64,000 nt of DNA from Catenulispora rubra (GCF_015356825.1 NZ_JAACYW010000011.1:20999-84998), one strand, 5' to 3'. Shown: positions 1-8,347, counted from the stretch's first letter. Made by a program: numbers and translations. The notes: generated by a model from the sequence alone, not told the origin.

Positions 1-2
1 TG

Positions 3-305
3 CTCGGCCTGGGCCTGGCCACCGCAGGACGTACGAACTCGCCCGAGCACGCGCAGGTCACGACGATGCCGGTGATGATCGGCGTCCTGTCCGTGGCCGG
101 CTGGGTCGGCGCCACCGGCACCCACAAGCTCGCGCTGCTCAAGCGCCTGCTCCCCGGCGGCTCAGCGACCGAACTGGTCCTCAGCGCCTGGAACGGCGGC
201 GTCGCGGTGCGCGACTCGCTGATCCTGTTCGCGCCGACGCTCGCCTGGGTGGTCGTCGCCGTCGCGCTGGCCGGCCGCATGTTCAAGTGGGAGCCGCGCC
301 GGTAG
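3..305 (+). CDS. ABC-2 type transporter permease, C-terminal part (runs off left edge)
   Basis: An open frame enters from the left edge and ends at a TAG at 303-305. The visible 100 residues carry the motif NSPEHAQ followed by MPVMI, which is typical of the region before the last membrane spans of ABC-2 (DrrB-like) permeases. Two hydrophobic stretches are visible, one around GVLSVAGWVGA and one around LILFAPTLAWVVVAVALAG, then a short basic tail (WEPRR), as at the cytoplasmic end of such permeases. It would be the membrane partner of an ATPase lying further left and would export an unknown substrate. The start and the ATPase are outside the window. A stem-loop follows about 45 bases after the stop. 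Confidence 0.7.
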   Translation, partial: LGLGLATAGRTNSPEHAQVTTMPVMIGVLSVAGWVGATGTHKLALLKRLLPGGSATELVLSAWNGGVAVRDSLILFAPTLAWVVVAVALAGRMFKWEPRR

Positions 306-348
306 CCAGCCAGCTCGACACGGCCATCTGTGATGTCCTCGCGCAGTA

Positions 349-382
349 GCGGGCCCGCGAGCCGTCAGGCTCGCGAACCCGC
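349..382. terminator. Bidirectional stem-loop terminator
   Basis: GCGGGCCCGCGAGCC pairs with GGCTCGCGAACCCGC across a 4-base loop. It sits between two convergent genes, the ABC permease and the beta-helix enzyme, so it can serve both. Confidence 0.7.
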
Positions 383-418
383 CACGATCAAGCAGATTCA
401 GCTGTCATTCAGCCGGCA

Positions 419-3199
419 TCACGGATAGCTGGTCACATCCACCGCCGACGTGTTGCTCGGGGTCGGACCGCCGACGCCGTTGATCACGTTCGCGATCGAT
501 CCGGCGTTGGTGATCGAGACCGTCACCAGGTCGTGCCAGCCGGCGCCGGAGGCCTCCGAGGTGAAGGCGTTGTCCGACACGATGCTGTTGTTCGTGCTGA
601 AGAAGCAGTAGACACCGAGGCCGTAGCCCTGGAATCCGGTGGCCGAGCCGGACACGTCGAACGAGGGGTACCCGCGGGCCCCGTTGTCCGACCACGAGCC
701 CTGATTCGGCACGTCGTACGGCATCTCGCTCTGGTAGAAGTAGTCCCGCCCGCCGCTGCCGTTCCACTGCGTCTGGACCGCCTGGTAGTGCTCGACGGCC
801 AAGCCGTACATGGAGACGTTGGCGCCGTTGACCACCAGACCGTTGGCGGCGGTGTTGGTGTTCCAGCCGACGGTTCCGCCGTTGCCGTGGTCGGCGCGCC
901 ACAACCACAGGTCGTCGCCGATCACGTTGGAGCTGTTGACCACCACGGTCTGCGTCGCCCGGCCGACCGTCGCGCCGCCGATGCGGGCGAACACGTCGGA
1001 CAGCACGGTCGGGTCGCTCGCGTGGCCCGCGCTCGAACCGGACGGCCCGATCTGCACCAGCACCTGGGAGTTCGTGGTGCCGGCGTCGAACATGAGCCCG
1101 CCGATGTGGACGCCGTCGACGTCCGAGGTGGACAGGATCGTGTTGCCGCCGTTCGACACCAGCGTGGCCAGGCCCAGTCCGAGCACGACGGTGTCCGGCC
1201 GGGTCACGTTGATGGTGCCGTTGACCTGGTAGATGCCCGGCGTGAACAGCAGGTTCTTGCCCGAGGCGAGCGCGGAGTTGATCGTCGCCACGCTGTCGCC
1301 GGGCTTCGCGATGTAGAAGGAGCTGATCGGCAGCGAGCTGCCGGGGGTGTTGCCGTTGCTCCAGCTCGTGCCCGACCGGTTGGCCTGGTTGCCCGGCACG
1401 AACACGTTGTAGTTCCCGGAGCCGTCGACGTACAGGTACGGCTTCTCCGAGATCGTGGGCGTGGTCCCGACCGAGGTGTCCGGCGGGCTCGGGAAGCTGG
1501 TGCCCGGCACGCCGGTCGAACCGGTGAACACCATGTTCCAGTTCGCGCCGCTCCAGCTGCCGAACTGGTCGTTCCGGGACATGTACTGCTGCTGGCTGCC
1601 GGAGTTCACCTGACCGGTGACGACCGAGTCGCCGACGAAGCCGCCGGAGGAGTAGCCGTTGAGCGACAGCTCCAGGTTGCCGTTGATGTTCATCCGGCGC
1701 AGGGGAGTGGCCTGCGAGGTCGCCCACACGGTGTCGCCGGAGGACGGACTGTCGGTCAGGTTCTCGGCGTCGCGCCAGAAGTTGATGGTCGCGTTGCCGC
1801 CGTTCCAGTTCGCGTCCGCGTGCACCCCGCCGCCGTTGATGGTGGTCTGCGTCGGGGACTGCCCGAGGCCGAGCACCTGGGTGTAGAAGCCGACCGGCAC
1901 GTCCACGTTGTACGTGCCCGGCTTGAACAGCAGGGCGTAGCGGCCGGTGCCCATCTCGCTGCTCTGCTGCGAGTTGAAGACCGAGTTGATCTGGTTCTGG
2001 ATCGTCGAGGACGACATCGACGGGTCGAAGACGAACACGTTCGGCCCGAAGTCCGGCGTGCCGCCGCAGCTGGTCCCGCAGCCGCCGGCCGCGACCGTCA
2101 GGTCGTTGATGTTCCAGCCGCCGTTGTCCTGGAAGATCGTCAGGGTCTGCCGGCCGGCCGGCAGCGTGACGCTCGCCGACACGGTGGTCCAGTTCTGCCA
2201 GCCGCCGGTCGCCGGGACGTCGATGTTCCCGGAGAGGTTCGTGCCCGCGCTGTCGGCGATGTGCAGGCCGTCGGTCACGGCGTTCGGCGCGGCCAGTCGC
2301 AACCCGACCGAGTACGTGCCCGCGGATGCGACGTTGACCGTGTACTTGAACCACTGTCCGCTCGCGGTCCAGCCGACGTCGTATCCGCCGCCGGTGTCCG
2401 TGGTCGCTTCGAGGTCGACGCCGTCGGTGCGGTAGCTGTTGGCCGATCCGTTGGTGCCGGCGACGCTGTAGGCCACGCCCTGGCCGCCGGTGTCGTAGTT
2501 CTCGGCCTGGAGCGTGCCGGGCAGCGCTGCGGGAGTCCCGCCGTAGGGGCCTTCACCGCTCGCTGTGCCGGCGAAGGAGAAGCTGTTGAGGTTCCAGCCG
2601 CCGTTGTCCTGGTACACGGTCAGCGTCTGCTGCCCGGCCGGGAGCGTGACGCTGGTCGTCACGGTGGTCCAGGTCTGCCAGCCGCCGGTGGCCGGCACGT
2701 TCACCGCGCCCGACAGGTTCGTCCCGGCGGCGTTGGCGATGTGCAGGCCGCCGGTCACGCCGTTCGGCGAGGCGAGTCTGAGGCTCACCGTGTAGGTCCC
2801 GGCCGAGGCGGCCTTCACGGTGTAGTCGAACCACTGGCCGGCCGCGGTCCAGCCGACGTCGTATCCGCCGCCGGTGTCCGTGGTCGCTTCGAGGTCGACG
2901 CCGTCGGTGCGGTAGCTGTTGGCCGATCCGTTGGTGCTGGCGATGTTGTAGGCCACGCCTTGGCCGCCGGTGTCGTAGTTCTCGGCCTGAACCGTGCCGG
3001 GAACCGCGGCAGCCGTCCCGCCGAAGGGGCCGCTGCCCACCGCGTGCGCGACGGACGGCGCGCCCGTCAACGCCAGCGCTGAGATCATCGCCAGGCCGAG
3101 GGCCGCGCGTCCGGCACCGCCGGTCCGACTCGCCCCGCCGGCCCGATGCCGGTTCGCAGGGCCGCGCGCGAACAGTCGCGTGATGCGCAAGTGTCTCAT
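419..3199 (-). CDS. Secreted enzyme: two CBM6 domains plus right-handed beta-helix (pectin-lyase/GH55-like) domain
   Basis: A 926-residue exported protein. I chose the ATG at 3199, preceded by GGGAG at good spacing, over an in-frame ATG 31 codons upstream. Residues 1-53 form an Arg-rich signal peptide ending in AHA. Two near-identical family 6 carbohydrate-binding modules follow, at about 61-210 and 220-370. Each starts with a QAENYD motif and ends with a QDNGGWN motif typical of CBM6. A Cys-containing linker (GGCGTSCGG) leads into a C-terminal region of about 540 residues with repeating beta-strand/turn patterns (LLFKPGTYNV, LLFTPGIYQV, GLGLATLV). These are seen in beta-helix polysaccharide-active proteins that databases often mislabel as adenylyl cyclase or factor 5/8 proteins. 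Its probable role is binding and cleaving an extracellular polysaccharide; the substrate is unknown. Two palindromes lie upstream. Confidence 0.8.
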   Translation of the reverse strand: MRHLRITRLFARGPANRHRAGGASRTGGAGRAALGLAMISALALTGAPSVAHAVGSGPFGGTAAAVPGTVQAENYDTGGQGVAYNIASTNGSANSYRTDGVDLEATTDTGGGYDVGWTAAGQWFDYTVKAASAGTYTVSLRLASPNGVTGGLHIANAAGTNLSGAVNVPATGGWQTWTTVTTSVTLPAGQQTLTVYQDNGGWNLNSFSFAGTASGEGPYGGTPAALPGTLQAENYDTGGQGVAYSVAGTNGSANSYRTDGVDLEATTDTGGGYDVGWTASGQWFKYTVNVASAGTYSVGLRLAAPNAVTDGLHIADSAGTNLSGNIDVPATGGWQNWTTVSASVTLPAGRQTLTIFQDNGGWNINDLTVAAGGCGTSCGGTPDFGPNVFVFDPSMSSSTIQNQINSVFNSQQSSEMGTGRYALLFKPGTYNVDVPVGFYTQVLGLGQSPTQTTINGGGVHADANWNGGNATINFWRDAENLTDSPSSGDTVWATSQATPLRRMNINGNLELSLNGYSSGGFVGDSVVTGQVNSGSQQQYMSRNDQFGSWSGANWNMVFTGSTGVPGTSFPSPPDTSVGTTPTISEKPYLYVDGSGNYNVFVPGNQANRSGTSWSNGNTPGSSLPISSFYIAKPGDSVATINSALASGKNLLFTPGIYQVNGTINVTRPDTVVLGLGLATLVSNGGNTILSTSDVDGVHIGGLMFDAGTTNSQVLVQIGPSGSSAGHASDPTVLSDVFARIGGATVGRATQTVVVNSSNVIGDDLWLWRADHGNGGTVGWNTNTAANGLVVNGANVSMYGLAVEHYQAVQTQWNGSGGRDYFYQSEMPYDVPNQGSWSDNGARGYPSFDVSGSATGFQGYGLGVYCFFSTNNSIVSDNAFTSEASGAGWHDLVTVSITNAGSIANVINGVGGPTPSNTSAVDVTSYP
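2400..2960. repeat. Intragenic duplication encoding tandem CBM6 modules
   Basis: The DNA for the two CBM6 modules is duplicated with a period of about 480 bases. The stretch at about 2390-2455 is repeated almost base for base at about 2870-2935. The near-identity at DNA level points to recent duplication or gene conversion within the gene. Confidence 0.75.
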
Positions 3200-3822
3200 C
3201 TTCTCCCGCCTTGTACTGGTTTGTCCTTCAGGGGGTGGAGCAGGCTGAGATCGCCACGTGGCTTGAGGGAGAGACGGGCCGGCACACGGCACCCACGCGC
3301 AGGAGCGCTGGGCATCACCGGCCGCACCCGATGACAGACTTGTTTCACACCGTGAGCAAGCCCTTATTTCACGACGTGATTGAACTCGTGTTCCGGGGGC
3401 TCGTCAAGATGTCGTCCACACCGGAGCCACACCCGTTGAGGAGACCTTGAGCAACGCATGACACTGCGTCATGCTGCGATCAGCGCCGAGGCACCTGCGG
3501 GAGATGGCGTGGGAGCGTGCCGCGACCCGAAGCAACACGCGTGTCTCAGCGAACTCACTGCGAACTCACTGCGAATTCCAGCGAGATCGTGAGTATCGGC
3601 ACGGCTCCCGACGAGTGAGGCGCGACTCTCGTGAACCCTGACAAACCACCCCGCTGAGCGGCCGCGATCGACCGGTCCCGACCCCGGGTCACCGGCCCTC
3701 CGGGGCGTATTGCTCCCTTTTCGTGATCAGAGTGGCCGCCGCGACGGCGTACTGTCGTGATGTCGGTACGGCTCGACCACTCGGTCAGGGGCCGGCCGTC
3801 ACCCCACAGGAGGCTCCAGACG
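3200..3822. other. Intergenic region, divergent promoters
   Basis: No supported gene lies here. It separates the minus-strand beta-helix gene from the plus-strand RbpA-like gene. It holds twin TTTCAC palindromes, an inverted repeat GCATGAC-N5-GTCATGC at 3456-3474, and an 11-base tandem repeat (GCGAACTCACT twice plus a partial third) at 3549-3577. Confidence 0.6.
3343..3380. promoter_or_regulatory. Twin palindromic operator candidates
   Basis: TTTCACACCGTGA (3343-3355) and TTTCACGACGTGA (3367-3379) are two copies of a TCAC-N3-GTGA palindrome whose starts are 24 bases apart. They lie about 145-180 bases upstream of the secreted beta-helix enzyme, a typical place for a sugar-responsive repressor. 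The regulator is unknown. Confidence 0.45.
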
Positions 3823-4158
3823 ATGGCTCGAAGCAGCGGCATCCGTGGCAGCAGGATCGGCGCGGGACCGATGGGTGAGTCCGAACGCGGCAACACGGTC
3901 GAGCAGGTCACCGTGACTTTCTGGTGCGCCAGCGGCCACGTGACGCGCCCGGTCTTCGCGGTCACGGCGACGGTACCGGAGACCTGGGAGTGCCAGGCCT
4001 GCGGTCAGCCCGCCGGCCCGGACCCCGAGAACCCGCCGAGCGCCGCGCTGGCGGCCCCCTTCAAGAGTCACCTGGAGTACGTCCGCGAGCGGCGCACCGA
4101 CGCCGACGCGGAGATCCTGTTGGCCGAGGCTTTGTCGAAGCTCCGCGGGGGTTCGTGA
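3823..4158 (+). CDS. RbpA-family RNA polymerase-binding protein (paralogue)
   Basis: The 111-residue product has the RbpA layout. A short N-terminal stretch (GIRGSRIGA) resembles the RGTRLGA motif. A core follows with CASGH and CQACG, matching the CxxGH and CxxCG pair of the RbpA core domain, and then a C-terminal helix with RERRT, the part that contacts the sigma factor in known RbpA. Known RbpA binds actinobacterial RNA polymerase and stabilises promoter complexes of the principal sigma factor. I chose the ATG at 3823, preceded by CAGGAGG, over an in-frame ATG 22 codons upstream. The N-terminal and linker residues diverge from the housekeeping form, so this may be a second paralogue. It is monocistronic with its own terminator. 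Confidence 0.8.
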   Translation: MARSSGIRGSRIGAGPMGESERGNTVEQVTVTFWCASGHVTRPVFAVTATVPETWECQACGQPAGPDPENPPSAALAAPFKSHLEYVRERRTDADAEILLAEALSKLRGGS

Positions 4159-4225
4159 GCTGAGCCCGGCGGGTGCCGTGGCAGGCGCCCGAGACGAGAC
4201 CCGAGACACGATCCGAGACGTGCAC

Positions 4226-4255
4226 AGCCCCCTGACCGATCCTGGTCAGGGGGCT
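4226..4255. terminator. Strong stem-loop between convergent genes
   Basis: AGCCCCCTGACC pairs perfectly with GGTCAGGGGGCT across a 6-base loop. It ends the RbpA-like gene and the facing membrane-protein gene. Confidence 0.8.
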
Positions 4256-4279
4256 GATTCTGGTGCTCCGACTGAGAAC

Positions 4280-4909
4280 TTATTCGCAGATCGTCGCTTC
4301 CGGTCCGGATACCGATCCTGACGTCGGAGCCGCCGTGGCCGACGCCACGGCCGTCTCCCCCGAGAAGAACAACGGGATCCGGTACAGCGCCGGAGGCTCG
4401 CCCGGAAGCCCGAGCTCGTGCCAGCGCCGCGAAACGAAGAGCCGGACCAGCCTGCGCGCCCGGGCCAGCAGGAACAGCGCGAGCGGCACCTCGACGAACG
4501 CCGCCGAGGCCAGGCTGCCCCACACGTCGGACGTGCCCCAGTCCAGCACTATGTCGAACCACGCGTCGCACAGCAGCAGCGTCGCCGTGAACACCGCCAG
4601 CATGATGACGATCTGCCGTCCGAGCATGGCCGCCACCATCGTCCCGGTCAGGGCGAGCAGCAGCAGGATGTCGAAGCCGACCCACGCGGCGGACCACGCT
4701 TTCGAGCGGTAGCCGGTCGGCATGGAGATCGCCAGGTAGACGATCCAGGCGCCCAGGCCGGCAGAGCAGGCCACGAGCACCGTCAGCATGCGCGAGCGCA
4801 ACCGCTTCACACGGTGCGGCGCGGTGCCGAGTTCGCGGGCCGCGTCGAGGATGGCCGCGGTCGGTCCGGTGGTCTTGGAATGAGTAGGAGCCTGCAACGT
4901 CGTGTGCAT
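4280..4909 (-). CDS. Membrane protein of unknown function, about four spans
   Basis: A 209-residue protein. The ATG at 4909 has GGGGAG seven bases upstream; a GTG at 4924 in the same frame is less well placed. The N-terminal 45 residues are soluble. Four hydrophobic stretches follow, around LTVLVACSAGLGAWIVYLAI, AWVGFDILLLLALTGTMVAA, IVIMLAVFTATLLLCDAWFDI and LASAAFVEVPLALFLLA. A basic segment and a cytoplasmic tail (WHELGLPGEPPALYRIPLF) come next. This pattern is common among actinomycete proteins with no assigned function, and I see no catalytic motif. It faces the RbpA-like gene and lies downstream of the MFS gene on the same strand with a gap of about 70 bases, so it could be read through from that operon. 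Confidence 0.6.
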   Translation of the reverse strand: MHTTLQAPTHSKTTGPTAAILDAARELGTAPHRVKRLRSRMLTVLVACSAGLGAWIVYLAISMPTGYRSKAWSAAWVGFDILLLLALTGTMVAAMLGRQIVIMLAVFTATLLLCDAWFDIVLDWGTSDVWGSLASAAFVEVPLALFLLARARRLVRLFVSRRWHELGLPGEPPALYRIPLFFSGETAVASATAAPTSGSVSGPEATICE

Positions 4910-4978
4910 GTCGATCTCCCCCACTGCCGGCCGCGGCGGGGGTGGTGCCGCGGCCGGGCAGTTCGTGCTGTGCGGGTG

Positions 4979-6579
4979 TCAGTGTGCGAAGACCGGGACC
5001 GCGTCCTCGATCGTGTCGGCGTGCCCCGCACCGGTGTCGCCGGTGCCGGAGCCGCCCTCGGGCCGGCCGCCGTGCTGCTGCGGCCGGGCGTTGACCAGCA
5101 CGCCCGCCGAGATCGCGGCGACGGTCAGCAGGCCGGCCGCGATCCAGTAGGCGACGGAGAAGCCGTGGACCATGGCGGAGAGCTTCAGCTGCGCCCCGCC
5201 CGCCGCGGAGTGGACGCCCGCGGCGTGGCTCTTGGCGTAGTTCGCGGTGGCGCTGTTGGCGATCGTGCTCAGCAGCGAGGTGCCGATCGCGCCGCCGACC
5301 TGTGGGACGTGCTGACCATCGCCGAGGCGACGCCGGCGTCCTGCGGCCGGACGCCGTGGGTCGCCAGGTTCATGGCCGGCATGAACACCAGGCCCATGCC
5401 GAAGCCGAGCATCAGCAGCGCGGGCAGGACGTGCGTGGTGTAGGAGCCGCCGACCGAGATCTGGGTCAGGATCAGCATCGCCAGGGCGGCGATCACGGCG
5501 CCGGGCACCATCAGGAACTTGGTCGGGACCTTCGGCAGCAACCGGACGGCGACCTGCGTCGCGCCGGCCATCATGCCCACGACCATCGGCAGGAACGCCA
5601 GGCCGCTCTTGAGCGGGCTGTAGCCCAGCACGACCTGCAGGTAGTAGGTGAGGAACAGGAACGCGCCGAACATCGCGACCACGGCGATGCCGATGGTCAG
5701 GTACGCGCCGCCGCGGTTGCGGTCGGTGATGACGCGCAGCGGCAGCAGCGGGGCGGCCACGCGCGTCTGGGAGAAGACGAACGCCGCGAGCAGCACCACC
5801 GAGCCGATGATGAAGCCGAGCGTGGTGGTCGAGCTCCAGCCGTCGGTCTCGGCCTTGTTGAAGCCGTAGACCAGCGAGGCCAGGCCGGCCCCGGCCAGCA
5901 CGATGCCCAGGACGTCCAGGCGGTTGTGGTTGCGGGTGCCCTCGGGCTCCTTGATCTCGAAGACCGCGCCGGCCACCGCGACCACGGCGAACAGGACGTT
6001 GACGTACAGCGTCCAGCGCCAGTTCGCGTATTCGGTGAGCAGACCGCCGAGCAGCAGGCCGACGGCCGCGCCGCCGCCGGAGATGGCGCCGTAGATGCCG
6101 AAGGCCTTGGCGCGCTCCTTCGGCTGTGTGAACGTGACGGTCAGCAGCGACAGCGCCGCCGGGGCCAGGATCGCGCCGAAGGCGCCCTGCAAGGCGCGGG
6201 CGCCGAGCAGCATGGCGGTGTTGACGGCGGCGCCGCCCAGCGCGGAGGCGCCGGCGAAGCCGATCAGGCCGATGAGGAAGGCGCGGCGGCGTCCCCAGCG
6301 GTCGGCGATGCGTCCGCCGAACAGCAGCAGACCGCCGAAGGCCAGGGCGTAGGCGGTGACCACCCACTGCCGGTTGGCGTCGGATATGCCCAGGTCGCGC
6401 TGTGCGGACGGAAGGGCGATGTTCACGATGGTGCCGTCCAGGACGACCATCAGCTGGGCCAGGGCGATGAAGGCCAGGGCCCGCCACCGCCTCGGGTCGA
6501 GGATCTGTGTCTGATCCAAGGGCTGTGTCTGATCCAAGGGCTGTGCCCGATCCAAGGGCTGTGCTGTCGACTCGGTCAT
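4979..6579 (-). CDS. MFS drug exporter, DHA2/EmrB-QacA type, interrupted by a frameshift
   Basis: The ATG at 6579 overlaps the TetR stop (ATGA), so translation is probably coupled. The N-terminus has repeats of Gln-Pro-Leu-Asp, then the classic opening LMVVLDGTIVNIALP and motif A (GGRIADRWGRRRAF), as in proton-driven 14-span exporters. The frame runs normally to GVASAMVSTS near 5305. It then shifts: the expected continuation QVGGAIGTSLL, the last span and the tail (to 4979) are in another frame. One missing base at 5302-5304 explains it (TCC-CA-CAG where TCC-CAG-CAG is expected). As written, the protein would end in about 10 foreign residues and lose the last span. This is a recent mutation or a sequence error. 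Partner of the adjacent TetR gene. Confidence 0.8.
6512..6570. repeat. 18-base tandem repeat in the MFS gene
   Basis: Three to four copies of an 18-base unit (CTGTGTCTGATCCAAGGG and variants) encode Gln-Pro-Leu-Asp-Gln-Thr at the cytoplasmic N-terminus of the exporter. Such a tract can expand or contract by slippage without changing frame. Confidence 0.7.
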
Positions 6580-7307
6580 GACGAGAGGGTCCTTGTCTTC
6601 GTGGGACTTTCGGTGGGGCTCTGGGTCTGTCGCCGGGCATCGCCCTGGATCGGGGCGGTGACCAGGGGGAGCACGATCTGGTCCAGGATTGTCTGGATCA
6701 ACGTCGCGTCGGGCGTCCGGCCGGTCATGATCATCCGGTGGAAGGCCATGGACGGGACGATGTCCGAGATCAGTTCGTAGTTCGGGACCGGCGCGATCTC
6801 GCCGCGCTCGATCGCCCGCTCGAAGACCGTGCGGAACACCGCCTTGCGCGGGGCGATGAACTGCTCGGCGAACACCTCGCGCAGCTTCGCGTCGCGGACC
6901 AGGCCCGAGACGAGCCCGGCCTGGACCGCGGTCCGGAAGGTGTCCTCGGGGTCGTGGAAGTGGCAGGTCAGCGCGACCAGGTCGCCGCGCAGCGTGCCGG
7001 TGTCGGGCAGCTCGGGCGCCGCCTTCATCCGGCCGATCGCGTCGACGACGAGCTCGGCCTTGCCGGCCCAGCGGCGGTAGCACGTCGCCTTGCCGGCTCC
7101 GGCGCGCGCGGCGACGGCGTCGATCGTCAGGCGGTCGTAGCCGACGTCGGCCAGCAGCTCCAGCGCGGCCTGGCACAGGGCGTCGTCCCGGGAGGAGTCG
7201 CGCTTGCGCCCGGGGGCGTGGCCGGCCTGTGTGGTCTCGGCGGTGCCGGTACTCGTGCTGGTGCTGGTGCCGGTACTGGTGCCGGTACTGGTGGTGGTCT
7301 GGGTCAT
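6576..7307 (-). CDS. TetR-family transcriptional regulator
   Basis: 243 residues. A Thr/Ser/Gly-rich leader of about 25 residues comes first. A TetR DNA-binding domain follows (ALELLADVGYDRLTIDAVAARAG, then KATCYRRWAGKAELV), with the usual helix-turn-helix and the YRRW/KAEL signature. The C-terminal ligand domain resembles the TetR_C group common next to MFS exporters. The stop overlaps the start of the MFS gene by ATGA, so regulator and pump form one operon. Three direct repeats with 16-base spacing lie just upstream and are the likely operator for autoregulation. The inducer is probably a drug-like compound that the pump exports, but nothing in the sequence names it. GGGGTGAG precedes the ATG. 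Confidence 0.85.
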   Translation of the reverse strand: MTQTTTSTGTSTGTSTSTSTGTAETTQAGHAPGRKRDSSRDDALCQAALELLADVGYDRLTIDAVAARAGAGKATCYRRWAGKAELVVDAIGRMKAAPELPDTGTLRGDLVALTCHFHDPEDTFRTAVQAGLVSGLVRDAKLREVFAEQFIAPRKAVFRTVFERAIERGEIAPVPNYELISDIVPSMAFHRMIMTGRTPDATLIQTILDQIVLPLVTAPIQGDARRQTQSPTESPTKTRTLSS

Positions 7308-7352
7308 CGGTGCTCACCCCACTCACTGCGGTAGGAGTTGCTGAACGAATCT

Positions 7353-7394
7353 GTATCGGAACGATGTCGTCTCGGAACTACATCGTATCGAAAC
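7353..7394. promoter_or_regulatory. Three direct repeats, likely TetR operator
   Basis: GTATCGGAAC (7353), GTCTCGGAAC (7369) and GTATCGAAAC (7385) recur exactly every 16 bases, 46-87 bases upstream of the TetR start. The same stretch holds an inverted repeat ACGATGT-N12-ACATCGT (7361-7386). Confidence 0.55.
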
Positions 7395-7416
7395 TACTCC
7401 GTTTCGCAAACCCGAA

Positions 7417-7453
7417 GCCCGGGGTGGCCACTGTGACAGTGGCCACCCCGGGC
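7417..7453. terminator. Stem-loop terminator of the decarboxylase-like gene
   Basis: GCCCGGGGTGGCCACT pairs with AGTGGCCACCCCGGGC around a 5-base loop, just beyond the 3' end of the minus-strand gene at 7482. Confidence 0.8.
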
Positions 7454-7481
7454 TCGATGGGGGGGTGGTTCCGACAGGCGG

Positions 7482-8300
7482 CTACTCGCCGGCCGCGTCC
7501 CGCTCGGCGAACACCTCGCGCGCCGCCGCGATGCCGTTGAGCGCGGCTGGGAACCCGGCGTACCCGGACATCTGCATGATCACCTCGACCGCCTCCTCCC
7601 GGGTGCCGCCGACGTTGAGCAGGCCGTGGAGGTGCACGCGCAGCTGCGCGGCGGCGGTGCCCAGCGCCGTGCAGGCGGCGACCGTGGCCAGCTCGCGGGT
7701 CTTCAGGTCCAGGCCCGGCCGGGAGTAGATGTCGGCGAAGGAGAACTCGACCAGCAGCCGCGCGAAGTCCGGCGAGACCGGGGCCAGCGCCGCCAGCACC
7801 CGCTCGCCGGCCTGCCCGTCGACGGCCTGGAGCGCGGCCAGGCCCCGCGCGTAGCGCTGCTCGGGGGTCTCCTGCGCGTCGATCGGGGCCGGGACCGGGG
7901 ACCAGTCCAGGTCGGTCCGGTCCGCGAAGGCGGCTTTCGCGACGCCGAGCCCGTTGAGCGCGGCCGGGAACCCGGCGTAGACGGTCATGTGCATGATCAC
8001 CTCGACGATCTCGGTCGGCGTGACCCCGACGTTGAGCGCGCCGTCGATGTGGAGCCGCAGCTGCGGGGCGGCCGTGCCCAGCGCGGTGAGCGCGGCGATG
8101 TTGAGGATCTGCCGCTGCGGCAGCGTCAGCCCGGGCCGGGAGTAGATGTCGGAGTAGAACTCGACGGTCAGCCGCGCCAGATCGGGCGCGATGTCGGCCA
8201 TGCCGGCCAGCACCCGGGGCGTGTTCTCCCCGCCGACCTGCGTGAGCAGGGCCAGGCCGCGGTCGTAGCGGGCGTCGGGCTGAGGTGCGGTGCCGGTCAT
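7482..8300 (-). CDS. Carboxymuconolactone decarboxylase-like protein, two fused domains
   Basis: 272 residues made of two homologous halves of about 125 residues each. Each half has the family pattern: a YSRPGL segment, then a helix with TALGTAA.QLR.H, then LNVG.T..E..EVIM, and a closing YAGFPAALNG. A Pro-rich linker lies near residues 137-148. There is no CxxC pair, so it belongs to the decarboxylase-like branch rather than the AhpD peroxidase branch. Family members work as oligomers of single domains; here one polypeptide supplies two. The substrate cannot be told from sequence and no aromatic catabolic genes are adjacent. The ATG at 8300 is preceded by GAGAAGGAG. A 10-base palindrome lies directly upstream and the gene has its own terminator. 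Confidence 0.8.
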   Translation of the reverse strand: MTGTAPQPDARYDRGLALLTQVGGENTPRVLAGMADIAPDLARLTVEFYSDIYSRPGLTLPQRQILNIAALTALGTAAPQLRLHIDGALNVGVTPTEIVEVIMHMTVYAGFPAALNGLGVAKAAFADRTDLDWSPVPAPIDAQETPEQRYARGLAALQAVDGQAGERVLAALAPVSPDFARLLVEFSFADIYSRPGLDLKTRELATVAACTALGTAAAQLRVHLHGLLNVGGTREEAVEVIMQMSGYAGFPAALNGIAAAREVFAERDAAGE

Positions 8301-8322
8301 GGTTCTGCTCCTTCTCGCCGGT

Positions 8323-8347
8323 CGGACGAGACAGATCGTCTCGTCCG
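8323..8347. promoter_or_regulatory. Perfect palindrome upstream of the decarboxylase-like gene
   Basis: CGGACGAGAC-N5-GTCTCGTCCG lies 23-47 bases upstream of the start codon. The position suits repression. Its inner half (GTCTCG) resembles the TetR repeats at 7353-7394, so the same TetR protein could bind both; this is inference. Confidence 0.5.

Noticed and set aside
533..3082. An 849-codon plus-strand frame opposite the CBM6 beta-helix gene
   Set aside because: It is very rich in Val, Arg, Ala and Gly with no domain pattern; the minus strand has signal peptide, CBM6 repeats and a ribosome-binding site.
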